The translations under genes and the position numbers were made by a program. This document shows, in pieces, positions 8,099-16,926 of a stretch of 33,145 nt of DNA; within the stretch, counting starts at the first letter, position 1, and each line of letters starts with the position of its first letter. The notes beneath the pieces are model-generated. The model ran no database searches. It worked only from the letters and a program-made list of their open reading frames with translations, and was not told where the DNA came from. Source of the stretch: Burkholderia sp. E7m39. GTDB lineage: Bacteria > Pseudomonadota > Gammaproteobacteria > Burkholderiales > Burkholderiaceae. The stretch spans positions 1 to 33,145 of the forward strand of contig BBSL01000329.1 in the NCBI GenBank assembly GCA_001319865.1, read 5' to 3'.

Positions 8099-8112
8099 TT
8101 GATCGATATCAA
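8099..8112 (-). promoter_or_regulatory. FNR/ANR box, perfect
   Basis: TTGATCGATATCAA is a perfect 14-bp palindrome and a perfect FNR-type site. Leftward, an AAGATT hexamer at 8076-8071 has class II spacing, so the CBS-BON gene is the likely target. Rightward no good -10 is seen before the LOG-family gene, whose start is 325 bases away. Confidence 0.75.
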
Positions 8113-8436
8113 GCGAGATGAGATATCGGACATTCGGCAATTTCGGTCACGAAGGCAGGGAACGGGTTCTGAATGGATGTCGATGGTCTCGCTAGAATCG
8201 TTGACGCGCATCAATGGCGCCACGCACGGAGCGTGCTTAATAGATACCCGGGACCGCAAAAACAGAGCGGACGCTTCGAAGGTGGGCTCATCATGCACCC
8301 GATACCATTTACCACTGGGCCGCTATCCAAAATGCCGCTCGCGCGCGATCCCGATCCGGCACACCAGTGGGGAAGTCTTGATACAACCCGTCACTCGCCG
8401 CGTGCGCGTGCGTCATCGCTATCCGTTGCATAGCAT
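8113..8436. other. Intergenic region without a supported gene
   Basis: This divergent region lies between the CBS-BON and LOG-family genes. Short open frames exist on both strands but none has a convincing ribosome site or recognisable product. Apart from the FNR box at its left edge I see no terminator or repeat. Confidence 0.5.
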
Positions 8437-9306
8437 ATGAAAGACGCTCCTGATTTCCCACCTGAACTCGCCTCACGTGTACAAGGCCTGATCGAAAGTC
8501 CGACCTATCTTCAGGCAGACGAAGACCTCGCATTCCTCAGACGCCCCGAGATGTGCGGCGTCCGGTTGCAACTCGACTACTGGAAGACGGAGGAGGCACT
8601 GCAGCGCCGTGCGATCGACCACACAATTGTGGTGTACGGCAGCACCCGTATCCCCGCGCCGTCTGTCGCGCGTCAGCGAATCGAGGACGCCCAGCGCGTG
8701 CTGCGAGAAGCATCCGGCGATCGGCAGGCGCATCACGCACTGCAAGCGGCGAAATCTGAACTTGAACGAAGCCGCTACTACGACATTGCGCGGGAATTGG
8801 GCCGTATAGCCGGTTCAGCACAATGCAGCGGTGCACTGTCATCACTTGCGGTTGTGACTGGCGGCGGGCCGGGGATTATGGAAGCTGCAAATCGGGGAGC
8901 GTTCGATTCGGGCGCGCCGAGTATCGGCTTGAATATTTCCTTGCCGCGCGAACAGGCACCAAACCCGTATCTCACGCCCGAACTGTGCTTCAGGCTGCAT
9001 TACTTCGCCATCCGCAAGCTTCATTTACTGGAACGGGCGCGCGCAGCTGTGTTCTTTCCCGGTGGATTCGGCACCTGCGACGAGCTGTTTGAGGTCTTGA
9101 CGCTGCTGCAAACGCAAAAAATCAAGCCGTTGCCTGTGGTTGTGGTCGGAGAGTCCTACTGGAGGCGCGCAATCGACTTCGACTTCATGATAAGCGAGGG
9201 AGTGATTTCGCAGGACGACATGCGCTTGTTTGTTTTCCGTGAGACGGCTGAAGCCGTATGGCAGGCGATCGTCCACTGGCACAACACGCGTGAAGCGCCC
9301 GTGTGA
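8437..9306 (+). CDS. LOG-family (TIGR00730-like) Rossmann-fold protein
   Basis: Protein of 289 aa of the LOG / 'lysine decarboxylase-like' family. The signature motifs are GGGPGIMEAAN (142-152) and PGGFGTCDE (208-216), which form the phosphoribohydrolase active site in LOG proteins. Those enzymes split nucleoside 5'-monophosphates, including cytokinin nucleotides, into base and ribose 5-phosphate. The protein is longer than the usual ~190-aa LOG, with an N-terminal extension of about 60 residues and an insert at about 75-125, as in the long bacterial subgroup. No strong ribosome site precedes the ATG, so the start is less certain than the body. The substrate is unknown; a role in purine turnover under stress is a guess. 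Confidence 0.85.
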   Translation: MKDAPDFPPELASRVQGLIESPTYLQADEDLAFLRRPEMCGVRLQLDYWKTEEALQRRAIDHTIVVYGSTRIPAPSVARQRIEDAQRVLREASGDRQAHHALQAAKSELERSRYYDIARELGRIAGSAQCSGALSSLAVVTGGGPGIMEAANRGAFDSGAPSIGLNISLPREQAPNPYLTPELCFRLHYFAIRKLHLLERARAAVFFPGGFGTCDELFEVLTLLQTQKIKPLPVVVVGESYWRRAIDFDFMISEGVISQDDMRLFVFRETAEAVWQAIVHWHNTREAPV

Positions 9307-9496
9307 CCTCGTGCAAATGCCTTGCATGGCCCGCCAGGAAAATTCCGATAGCTGAACGCCGCATCCCTAGTCAATGTTCATCCTGCGCTGATAGCGGTTA
9401 CGCTCGCGACCGTCGATACTGCAATCATGGATTTCGAGTCTCTTCAGGCGCGGCCTAGACCGATGTGCACTGCGTCTGTCTATTGGGAGAACGATC

Positions 9497-9766
9497 ATGT
9501 CATCCTCTGTCGCCATCGTTCAAGCGCGTACTGAAGGCCGTTGCGAGCGTGCCTGCAACGCCGCCTGTGAAAACACGACAAAGTCGCAGGCGTGCGCGCT
9601 TTCCGACGACACTATCCTCGCCATCGCACGCCGCGCAGGCATGCAGGTGGTGCTCGATGGCCTGATCGGGCGTGAAAGCTATCACAGCGTAACGGGCTCG
9701 CTGTCGTCGCTCCAACGTTTCGTCGCCGATATGTACAACCTGATGCTCGACGGGTCGCTGCATTGA
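9497..9766 (+). CDS. Small Cys-cluster hypothetical protein, 89 aa
   Basis: Small protein of unknown family. Four cysteines cluster near the N-terminus (C16, C20, C24, C33; spacing C-x3-C-x3-C-x8-C), which could bind metal or an iron-sulfur cluster. The rest (residues about 38-89) is predicted helical, with DDTILAIARRAGM and SLQRFVADMYNLML. The ATG is supported by GGGAGA 6 bases upstream. No FNR site was found directly before it; one lies just after it, before the mgtA-like gene. Function unknown. Confidence 0.65.
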   Translation: MSSSVAIVQARTEGRCERACNAACENTTKSQACALSDDTILAIARRAGMQVVLDGLIGRESYHSVTGSLSSLQRFVADMYNLMLDGSLH

Positions 9767-9824
9767 CGCGCCGCGTTAAGCACCCTTGCATTGCCTGTCG
9801 GCGAGCGCCGTCTTCTCATTCTGA

Positions 9825-9838
9825 TTGACACAAATCAA
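9825..9838 (+). promoter_or_regulatory. FNR/ANR-like box upstream of the Mg2+ ATPase gene
   Basis: TTGACACAAATCAA differs from the consensus at one fixed position. It lies 59 bases before the ATPase start. No clear -10 hexamer is seen at class II spacing, so the architecture of this promoter is uncertain. Confidence 0.6.
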
Positions 9839-9897
9839 TCGCTGTCGGATCGCGTGCGCCAGGCTCTGGTTGTCTATGACTCGAAAGCGTCCTCGCA

Positions 9898-12567
9898 ATG
9901 CAGACAGCCGATGCACACAACGTTCGACGATTCCCCACGCTTTTGGAACGCCTCCGGCGGTCTTCCCGTGACGCAGTGCATCAGCGGTCCATGGATGCCG
10001 CCTCCCTGGAAGAGTATGCTCAACTGTCAACCGAGCAGGCGCTCGCGCGGCTGAACAGCACAGCAGGCGGGCTCGCCGCCGACGAAGCCGAACGACGCCT
10101 CCGCGCCTGGGGCCCGAACCGGGTCGTCCACGATACACATCACACGCTCATCGGCGAACTCGTCAACAGAACGCTGAATCCCCTCAATCTGCTGCTCCTG
10201 GTGCTTGCGACGGCATCGTATGTTCTAGGCGATCCGCGTGCCGCGATCATGATCGGCGTAATGGTATTTCTTAGCACGTCGCTTAGCTTCGTACAGGAGC
10301 ATCGATCGAACAAGGCCGCAGACGCGCTCCGCAAAATGGTGCGCACCACGGCGACCATCGTGCGCCCGACCGGGCAGGATAGTCTGACCCACGTCGATAT
10401 TCCCATCGAACAGATCGTGCCGGGCGACGTCGTGCTGCTATCCGCCGGAGATATGGTGCCCGCCGATCTTCGGTTGATCTCTGCACGCGACCTGTTCGTC
10501 AATCAATCGGCGCTAACGGGTGAATCGATGCCGTGCGAAAAGAATACGCACGCCAGCGCCGTGCCCGTCGACTCGCAATTCGAGCTGTCGAATATCTGCT
10601 TCATGGGCAGCGCAATCATCAGCGGCGTGGGCTGCGGGGTCGTGGTATCGACTGGCCAGACAACCAGCTTTGGCGCAATCGCCGATGTGGTTGCGTCACA
10701 GCGCGTGCAAACCAGCTTCGACAGGGGCATCACCCGGTTCACGTGGCTGATGATCCGTTTCATTCTGGTGATGGTTCCCCTCGTTTTCGTGATCAATGGA
10801 CTGACGAAAGGAAACTGGTTCGAGGCCGTTCTTTTCGCGGTCGCCGTGGGCGTCGGACTCACGCCCGAGATGTTGCCGATGATCGTCACCGTCAACCTTG
10901 CGAAAGGTGCGATCGATATGTCGCGCAAACGGGTGATCGTGAAGCGCTTGAATGCAATTCAGAACTTCGGCGCGCTCGACGTATTGTGTACTGACAAAAC
11001 GGGAACTCTGACCCAAGACCGCATCATTCTGAAGCGTCACCTCGATATTCACGGCAATGAATCGGATCGGGTTCTCGAATATGCCTATCTGAACAGCGCG
11101 CACCAGTCAGGACTGAAAAACCTGCTCGACGTCGCCGTATTGAAACATGTCGAACTTCATGAGCAGCTCAAGGCCCACGAAAGCTTCACCAAGATCGACG
11201 AGATGCCCTTCGACTTCGAGCGCCGCCGCATGTCGGTGGTCCTCGCGAGGGACGATGGCGCGCATATCATGATCTCAAAGGGTGCCGTCGAAGAAATGTT
11301 TTCGGTCAGCACGCGTTACGCGATCGATGACCATACAGGTGCGCTCGACGAAAGTCACTACACGGCGACCAAAGAAATCACCGATGCGCTCAACGCGGAT
11401 GGCTTTCGTGTCGTCGCAGTCGCCTACAAGGAGATGCCCGCTGACCAGACCACATATACAGTGGCAGACGAACGGGAATTGACCTTACTAGGATTCATCG
11501 CATTCCTCGATCCGCCGAAAGAAACAGCAGCGGCGGCGCTTGCGGCGCTAAAGGCAAGTGGCGTGCAGGTGAAGATCCTGACGGGCGACAACGACAGAGT
11601 CACCCGAAAGATCTGTCACGACGTTGGGATTGAAGTGGACCGGATCGTGCTCGGCAAGGAGCTCGAGGCACTGACTCCAGCCGAATTCGCCGAGCTGGCC
11701 GAAAAGGAGTGCGTGTTCGCCAAAGTCTCGCCTTCGCAAAAGGCATCCATCGTCGATGCCTTGCATAGGAAGGGTCATGTCGTCGGATTCCTCGGCGACG
11801 GCATCAACGACGGGCCCGCCCTCAAGGCATCGGACGTAGGTATGTCGGTGGATAGTGCCGTCGACATCGCAAAAGATTCGGCCGACATCATCCTGCTCGA
11901 AAAAAGCCTTGCAGTGCTTGGCGATGGGGTTCTCGAAGGCCGGAAGGTATTCGGCAATATCACCAAGTACATCAAGATGGGCGCAAGCTCGAACTTCGGC
12001 AACATGTTCAGTGTGCTTGGCGCGAGCATCATGCTGCCGTTTCTGCCTATGGCGCCTATTCAGGTCCTTACCAACAACCTGCTTTACGATTTCTCGCAAA
12101 CCAGCATACCCACCGATAACGTCGACGCTGAGTATCTCAGCGTGCCGCGCCGGTGGGATCTCGGCAACATTGTGAAGTTCATGCTTGTGATTGGCCCCGT
12201 CAGTTCGCTGTTCGACTATGCGACGTTCTTCATGATGCTGAAGATATTCGGCGCATGGAACAACCCCGCGTTGTTCCAGACCGGCTGGTTTGTCGAATCG
12301 CTACTCACGCAAACGCTGATCATCCATATCATTCGCACGGCCAAAGTACCGTTCGTCGAGAGTCGTGCGAGCTCGGCTCTCATTGCGACAAGCGTCGCAG
12401 TTGCCGTCGCGGGAATCAGCCTGCCTTTCGGCTCCATCGGCAAGATGCTCGGATTCACACCATTACCGTGGACGTATTGGCCCGCGCTGCTCCTGATCCT
12501 TCTCAGCTACGCAGCATTGACCCATTTAACGAAAACATGGTTTGTCCGACGATTTGGACTGGGCTGA
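9898..12567 (+). CDS. mgtA: Magnesium-translocating P-type ATPase (MgtA/MgtB-like)
   Basis: P3B-type ATPase of 889 aa, close to the ~900 aa of MgtA, for ATP-driven Mg2+ uptake at the inner membrane. Landmarks in order: N-terminal cation-ATPase domain (about 38-85); first membrane pair near 95-130; actuator motif LTGES (206-210); membrane motif TPEMLP (322-327); phosphorylation motif CTDKTGT with D366; LTGDN in the P domain; GDGINDGPAL hinge; and six C-terminal helices. The segments MLPMIVTVNLAKGA and NAIQNFGALDVLCTDKTG are characteristic of MgtA/B rather than Ca2+ or heavy-metal pumps. The ATG at 9898 gives the N-terminal tail expected for MgtA; no strong ribosome site is visible. It stands alone, behind an FNR-like site, with no mgtC nearby. 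Confidence 0.9.
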   Translation: MQTADAHNVRRFPTLLERLRRSSRDAVHQRSMDAASLEEYAQLSTEQALARLNSTAGGLAADEAERRLRAWGPNRVVHDTHHTLIGELVNRTLNPLNLLLLVLATASYVLGDPRAAIMIGVMVFLSTSLSFVQEHRSNKAADALRKMVRTTATIVRPTGQDSLTHVDIPIEQIVPGDVVLLSAGDMVPADLRLISARDLFVNQSALTGESMPCEKNTHASAVPVDSQFELSNICFMGSAIISGVGCGVVVSTGQTTSFGAIADVVASQRVQTSFDRGITRFTWLMIRFILVMVPLVFVINGLTKGNWFEAVLFAVAVGVGLTPEMLPMIVTVNLAKGAIDMSRKRVIVKRLNAIQNFGALDVLCTDKTGTLTQDRIILKRHLDIHGNESDRVLEYAYLNSAHQSGLKNLLDVAVLKHVELHEQLKAHESFTKIDEMPFDFERRRMSVVLARDDGAHIMISKGAVEEMFSVSTRYAIDDHTGALDESHYTATKEITDALNADGFRVVAVAYKEMPADQTTYTVADERELTLLGFIAFLDPPKETAAAALAALKASGVQVKILTGDNDRVTRKICHDVGIEVDRIVLGKELEALTPAEFAELAEKECVFAKVSPSQKASIVDALHRKGHVVGFLGDGINDGPALKASDVGMSVDSAVDIAKDSADIILLEKSLAVLGDGVLEGRKVFGNITKYIKMGASSNFGNMFSVLGASIMLPFLPMAPIQVLTNNLLYDFSQTSIPTDNVDAEYLSVPRRWDLGNIVKFMLVIGPVSSLFDYATFFMMLKIFGAWNNPALFQTGWFVESLLTQTLIIHIIRTAKVPFVESRASSALIATSVAVAVAGISLPFGSIGKMLGFTPLPWTYWPALLLILLSYAALTHLTKTWFVRRFGLG

Positions 12568-12873
12568 CGGAATTGATCGGCTCCTACGCGCTCTTCAAGC
12601 CCACTCGCGGATTCGAGCCGTTGCTGCAGCATCAAGATAGATACGGAACAGCGCCGCCACATTCCAATGAAGCGAAAACGAGTGGCAAGCGGACGTGCGT
12701 GGGATCGCGTGTGCGTCACATGACGCAATGCTTGTGCGCGTGCGCCGCGGCGATTTGTCGTGTCGCGATATGCGCGATGCCGCCTCACGAGCGGCCGCCT
12801 ACCCGGTTCTTACGCGAAGCGGATACTTCGTGCTGGGTCTACGCGAGGATCGAAGCGTCCGCAAAAGAGCGCT
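12568..12873. other. Convergent intergenic region
   Basis: This stretch lies between the ends of the ATPase and PfkB genes. I see no supported gene. It contains TGCGTCA-CA-TGACGCA (12712-12727), a 7-bp inverted repeat with a 2-base centre. There is no T-run next to it, so it is not a standard terminator. Confidence 0.45.
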
Positions 12874-13878
12874 TCACTGCTTCGAGGGCATCAGTTCCTG
12901 ATGCACGATGCGAAAGCGTGCGATATCTTGCGCCGGTACAGCACGTTCGCCCTTTGCGTAGGCTCGCGCCACATCGCGTGCGTCGCAAAGCCGCGTACCC
13001 GTTTGCTTCATCGTCGCGGCGGCAGCCGCGGTCGCGTAGGCGAGCGCTTCACTCGCGACGGCCCCGTGGTCGAGTGCCCAGATCAACCCGGCGAGGAAGC
13101 TGTCGCCTGCGCCGATGGCACTTCGAACTTCCGTTTTCAGCGCAGGCATGAACCACGTCTCGTCACGTGTCACGAGCACTGCGCCTTTCTCCGCGAGGGT
13201 GAGTGCGACCATTCTCGCCTTGCGTTCCGCGATCAGCATTCGTGCCGCATCGATCTGATCTTCCACGTCGTTCAGCGGCAGTGTTGTCAACTCCCTCAGT
13301 TCGCTCAGACTTGGCTTGACGATATCGACGAGCCCGCAATCGAGGGCTGCCGCAAGTGTGAGGCCCGATGCGTCAACAGCGACACGGATGTTCGGGCGCG
13401 CAGCAACGGCAACACGAATGAGCTGGGCATAGGCATCCGGCGGTGCGCCGGGAGGCAGACTTCCGCTTAAAACGAGAAAGCGCGCAGAGCCGAGATTCGC
13501 AGACACGCTGCGCAGACATTCACTCCACTCCGTGGGCGCGAGCGTTGGACCAGGCAGTACAAAACGGTACTCACGCCGGGTCGACGTTTCCATCACAGAG
13601 AAGTTCTCTCGCGTTTCACCTTCGATGTCGACACAGTGCGTGCGAAGTGTCTCGCCGTTGAGCAAGCCGCTGAAGATGCGGCCCGTCGCTCCACCCGCGA
13701 CGAACAGTGCAACGCATTCGCTGCCGAGGCGATGCAGCACGCGCGCAACGTTGATGCCCCCGCCGCCTGGATCGCGCTGCGCGGCTTCACATCGCAGTTT
13801 GTGCGTATCGACGATGCGATCGACGGACGTCGACAGATCGATGGCGGGATTCAAGGTGACTGTGAGAATGTCGGTCAT
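12874..13878 (-). CDS. pfkB: PfkB-type 6-phosphofructokinase / hexose-phosphate kinase
   Basis: Ribokinase/PfkB-family sugar kinase of 334 aa. Key motifs: TLNPAID near the N-terminus, the GGGGINVAR substrate loop (38-46), KPSLSELREL (188-197), and GAGDSF with catalytic D259. This pattern matches bacterial 6-phosphofructokinase II and 1-phosphofructokinase; the exact substrate (fructose 6-P, fructose 1-P or tagatose 6-P) cannot be decided by eye. The gene starts 9 bases after the PEP synthase gene ends, with GAGTCC as a weak ribosome site, so both are co-transcribed. PEP synthase acts in gluconeogenesis while phosphofructokinase drives glycolysis, an uncommon pairing. It could supply glycolysis in bacteria that otherwise use Entner-Doudoroff. 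Confidence 0.87.
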   Translation of the reverse strand: MTDILTVTLNPAIDLSTSVDRIVDTHKLRCEAAQRDPGGGGINVARVLHRLGSECVALFVAGGATGRIFSGLLNGETLRTHCVDIEGETRENFSVMETSTRREYRFVLPGPTLAPTEWSECLRSVSANLGSARFLVLSGSLPPGAPPDAYAQLIRVAVAARPNIRVAVDASGLTLAAALDCGLVDIVKPSLSELRELTTLPLNDVEDQIDAARMLIAERKARMVALTLAEKGAVLVTRDETWFMPALKTEVRSAIGAGDSFLAGLIWALDHGAVASEALAYATAAAAATMKQTGTRLCDARDVARAYAKGERAVPAQDIARFRIVHQELMPSKQ

Positions 13879-13887
13879 GGCAGGACT

Positions 13888-16326
13888 CTAATGCACCGTT
13901 TCAGAAAGCATCGACCCGCGCGGCCCGTCGCCATTCGAACCATTGCGCGCTTCCGCTTGGGCAACGTGCCGCTTGACGGCGATAAAACTGTCGGGGCTCA
14001 CCGATATGGCGTCGATGCCGCATTCGACGAGAAAGCCTGCATACTCAGGATGCGCGCTCGGCGCTTCACCACAGAGGCTGACTTTTGCGCCAGCACGATG
14101 TGCCCGTTCGATGACCTCTCGAATCATCCACCGCACGGCTTCGTTACGTTCGTCGAACAGCGATGCCAGTTCCGCGGAGTCGCGGTCGACGCCCAGCGTG
14201 AGTTGCGTCAGATCGTTGCTGCCGATCGAGAAGCCGTCGAATCGTTGCGCAAATGCGTCGGCCAGAATCACGTTCGACGGAATCTCGCACATCACATAGA
14301 CCTGCAAACCGTCTGCTCCGCGCCTGAGCCCATTGGCCGCCATCGCGTCGAGGACACGATCGGCCTCGTCCGGTGTCCGGCAGAACGGCACCATGACAAT
14401 CACATTGTCGAGGCCCATTTCCACGCGCAAACGCCGCAGCGCGCGGCATTCGAGTGCAAAGCCGGGACCATAGCGCGGCGAGTAGTAGCGCGATGCGCCG
14501 CGAAAGCCGAGCATCGGGTTTTCCTCGACCGGCTCGAACGCCTGGCCTCCTGTCAGATGCGCATACTCGTTTGTCTTGAAGTCGCTTAGCCGAACTACCA
14601 CGGGCCGCGGATAGCACACGGCCGCTATGCGGCCCAGTCCGCAGGCGAGCCGGTCGACGAAGTATTCCGTCTTGTCGCGGTATCCTTCCGTCATCGCGGC
14701 GATCGTCCGGGCCGCTTCAGCGTCCTTCAACTGGTCAAAGCAGGCAAGCGCCATCGGGTGAATCTTGATGTGATTGCTGATGACGAACTCCATCCTCGCC
14801 AGTCCGATGCCGTCCGCCGGCATGCGCCACCAGCGCAGCGCGGCGTCGGGGTTGGCGAGATTCAGCATGACCTGGGTGCGGGTACGCGGGATAGCCGCGA
14901 AGTCGATCTCCTCGACCCGGTACTGCGCGATGCCTTCGAATACGTGCCCGACTTCGCCTTGCGCGCAGGACACCGTCACTTCCTGCTCGTCGTGCAACAC
15001 CCGCGTGGCGTTGCCCGTGCCGACGATGGCCGGCAGGCCGAGTTCGCGGCTCACAATGGCCGCGTGCGACGTGCGGCCGCCGTGGTCCGTCACAATGCCC
15101 GCGGCGCGCCGCATCACGGGCACCCAGTCGGGGTCCGTTGCCGCTGTCACCAGAACGGAGCCTTCGATGAAGCGATCCCGCTCGACAGGACTGTCGATGA
15201 CGCACACGTTCCCGGTAGCGATCGCCTGCCCGACGCTGACTCCTGTGACGAGTTCGCGTCCCGCCGACTCCAGCCGGAAAGTCTTGATGGCGGTTGCCTC
15301 GCGCCGTGACTGGACGGTCTCGGGCCGTGCCTGAACAATGAAAATGCTGCCTGTGAGTCCGTCCTTCGCCCATTCGATGTCCATCGGTTGCCCGTAGTGC
15401 GATTCGATTTCGCACGCCCATCGTGCAATGGTCAGCACGTCGCGTTCGGACAGTACGAACGCAGCGCGCTCGGCTTTCGAAGTCGGCACGTTCTTCGTTG
15501 GATGCGCGCCGCCTTTTGCGTACACCATTTTTTTCAGCTTGCTGCCGCGCTTCTTGCCGACAATCGGCGCAAGCGCCGGGTTGTGCAAAAGCGGTTTGAA
15601 TACCTCATATTCGTCTGGATCAACGGCGCCTTGCACGACGTTCTCGCCGAGCCCCCATGCGGCGCTGATCAGGACAATCTTGTCGAAGCCTGTTTCAGTA
15701 TCGATCGAAAATGCCACGCCCGCCCCACCAAGGTCCGAGCGCACCATTTGTTGCACGCCGACCGAGAGCGCAACTCTCATGTGATCGAAGCCTCGTGCCT
15801 CCCGATAACTGATTGCGCGATCCGTGAATAGCGATGCATAGCAGCGGCGGCACGCATCCATCAACGCAGCCGCGCCATGGATGGCGAGCAGCGTCTCCTG
15901 CTGGCCCGCGAAGCTCGCGTCGGGCAAGTCTTCGGCCGTCGCACTCGAGCGCACGGCGACCTCCGGATTGTCGACACCGACGCGACGGCCAAGGTCTGCA
16001 TACGCGTCACAGATAGCGCGCGTCGTACTGGCGGGCCATTCTCCCCGAAGAATGCAGCGTCGGATCGTTTCCCCCGTATCGACGAGTGAGCGCCGGTTAG
16101 CACGGAATTCCGCGAGCACCGCCGAGATACTTTCGCGCAGCCCGTTCGCGTCGATGAATTGCCAGTACGCATCGGCTGTCGTCGCAAAGCCTGGCGGAAC
16201 ACTTATGCCCTTGACGGCGAGGCAGCCCACCATCTCCCCCAGCGACGCATTCTTGCCGCCCACGGTCGCCACGTCTGAACGGCGCAAAGCGTCGAACCAG
16301 ACGACCTCCGCTTCAGTCCTTCTCAT
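13888..16326 (-). CDS. ppsA: Phosphoenolpyruvate synthase
   Basis: PEP synthase (pyruvate, water dikinase) of 812 aa, near the 792 aa of E. coli PpsA. It converts pyruvate, ATP and water to PEP, AMP and phosphate. The N-terminal ATP-grasp domain (about 1-345) begins with VGGKNASLGEM and contains AVRSSATAEDLPDASFAGQQ. The swivelling domain carries phospho-histidine H421 in GGRTSHAAIV. The C-terminal PEP-binding barrel ends with CGEAPSAHPEYAGFLVECGI, including the catalytic Cys region. GGAGGAG precedes the ATG. It lies third in a likely operon: triple-BON protein, 156-aa protein, ppsA, pfkB, all downstream of the FNR-type box at 17661. Confidence 0.94.
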   Translation of the reverse strand: MRRTEAEVVWFDALRRSDVATVGGKNASLGEMVGCLAVKGISVPPGFATTADAYWQFIDANGLRESISAVLAEFRANRRSLVDTGETIRRCILRGEWPASTTRAICDAYADLGRRVGVDNPEVAVRSSATAEDLPDASFAGQQETLLAIHGAAALMDACRRCYASLFTDRAISYREARGFDHMRVALSVGVQQMVRSDLGGAGVAFSIDTETGFDKIVLISAAWGLGENVVQGAVDPDEYEVFKPLLHNPALAPIVGKKRGSKLKKMVYAKGGAHPTKNVPTSKAERAAFVLSERDVLTIARWACEIESHYGQPMDIEWAKDGLTGSIFIVQARPETVQSRREATAIKTFRLESAGRELVTGVSVGQAIATGNVCVIDSPVERDRFIEGSVLVTAATDPDWVPVMRRAAGIVTDHGGRTSHAAIVSRELGLPAIVGTGNATRVLHDEQEVTVSCAQGEVGHVFEGIAQYRVEEIDFAAIPRTRTQVMLNLANPDAALRWWRMPADGIGLARMEFVISNHIKIHPMALACFDQLKDAEAARTIAAMTEGYRDKTEYFVDRLACGLGRIAAVCYPRPVVVRLSDFKTNEYAHLTGGQAFEPVEENPMLGFRGASRYYSPRYGPGFALECRALRRLRVEMGLDNVIVMVPFCRTPDEADRVLDAMAANGLRRGADGLQVYVMCEIPSNVILADAFAQRFDGFSIGSNDLTQLTLGVDRDSAELASLFDERNEAVRWMIREVIERAHRAGAKVSLCGEAPSAHPEYAGFLVECGIDAISVSPDSFIAVKRHVAQAEARNGSNGDGPRGSMLSETVH

Positions 16327-16372
16327 GGGCTCCTCCTCGCTTGTGACCTACTCGTGTCTACGTCTGCCTTGC

Positions 16373-16843
16373 TCAGATACTGAGATAACCCGCGAACATC
16401 CATGGAAGCTTCATCTGGCCGGTGCGGAAATACTCATCTGAGTCTGGCATGGCAATCCCGACGAAGCCGGGCGTACCGTCGGCAGCAAATAGCGGTGCGA
16501 ATGAGAACGCATGGTTGATCACGATGACGGCTTCGCCATTCAGATGCGATGGGGCGAATATGGAAACCTCGCGAAAGAAGCTCGCTTGGTCTTTCGCCGC
16601 TGCCGGAACCGGCTGTTTGGCCGAACCCATGCTGTCGTATCGTGCCGGAAGCTCGTAAGTCCGATCGCCATGCCGGACTTTGCCCGCAGGCGAAAACACG
16701 AGTTCGACACCTGGATACCGGGCGCACAATGCGGCAGACTGAACGATCGGACCGTCGGGACCCATGACAGCAGGCGGATAGGCCCACAAGGACAAGTTCA
16801 AGGTGCGAGTGCCTTGAGCAAAGTATTCCGTCAGCCAGTTCAT
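16373..16843 (-). CDS. Hypothetical protein, 156 aa
   Basis: I do not recognise a family. It is a soluble protein with no signal peptide or transmembrane helix, rich in aromatic residues and predicted mostly beta (VELVFSPAGKVRHGDRTYELPARYD, EVSIFAPSHLNGEAVIVI). The start is well supported by AGGAG eight bases before the ATG. It sits between the triple-BON gene and ppsA with gaps of 83 and 46 bases, so it is probably part of the same operon. Confidence 0.75.
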   Translation of the reverse strand: MNWLTEYFAQGTRTLNLSLWAYPPAVMGPDGPIVQSAALCARYPGVELVFSPAGKVRHGDRTYELPARYDSMGSAKQPVPAAAKDQASFFREVSIFAPSHLNGEAVIVINHAFSFAPLFAADGTPGFVGIAMPDSDEYFRTGQMKLPWMFAGYLSI

Positions 16844-16926
16844 ATCCGTCTCCTATCATTGCCCTTCATATCATTCATACCGCGACGATTCCTGCGGATT
16901 CCGCCGGCCGCGCGCGCGGTGTTGCA

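Noticed and set aside
8173..8433. 86-codon plus-strand frame before the LOG-family gene
   Set aside because: No ribosome site, no recognisable sequence, and Arg/Ser/Pro-rich composition typical of a chance frame.
12712..12727. TGCGTCA-CA-TGACGCA as an operator
   Set aside because: It lies between two converging gene ends where an operator has no promoter to control; noted only as a repeat.
12153..13151. 332-codon plus-strand open frame across the mgtA end and pfkB
   Set aside because: It runs out of frame through mgtA, an intergenic region and antisense pfkB, with Arg/Ser-rich low-complexity translation.
13636..14589. 317-codon plus-strand open frame opposite pfkB and ppsA
   Set aside because: It is antisense to two well-identified enzymes, lacks a ribosome site and recognisable motifs, and is explained by the GC-rich codon pattern of the real genes.
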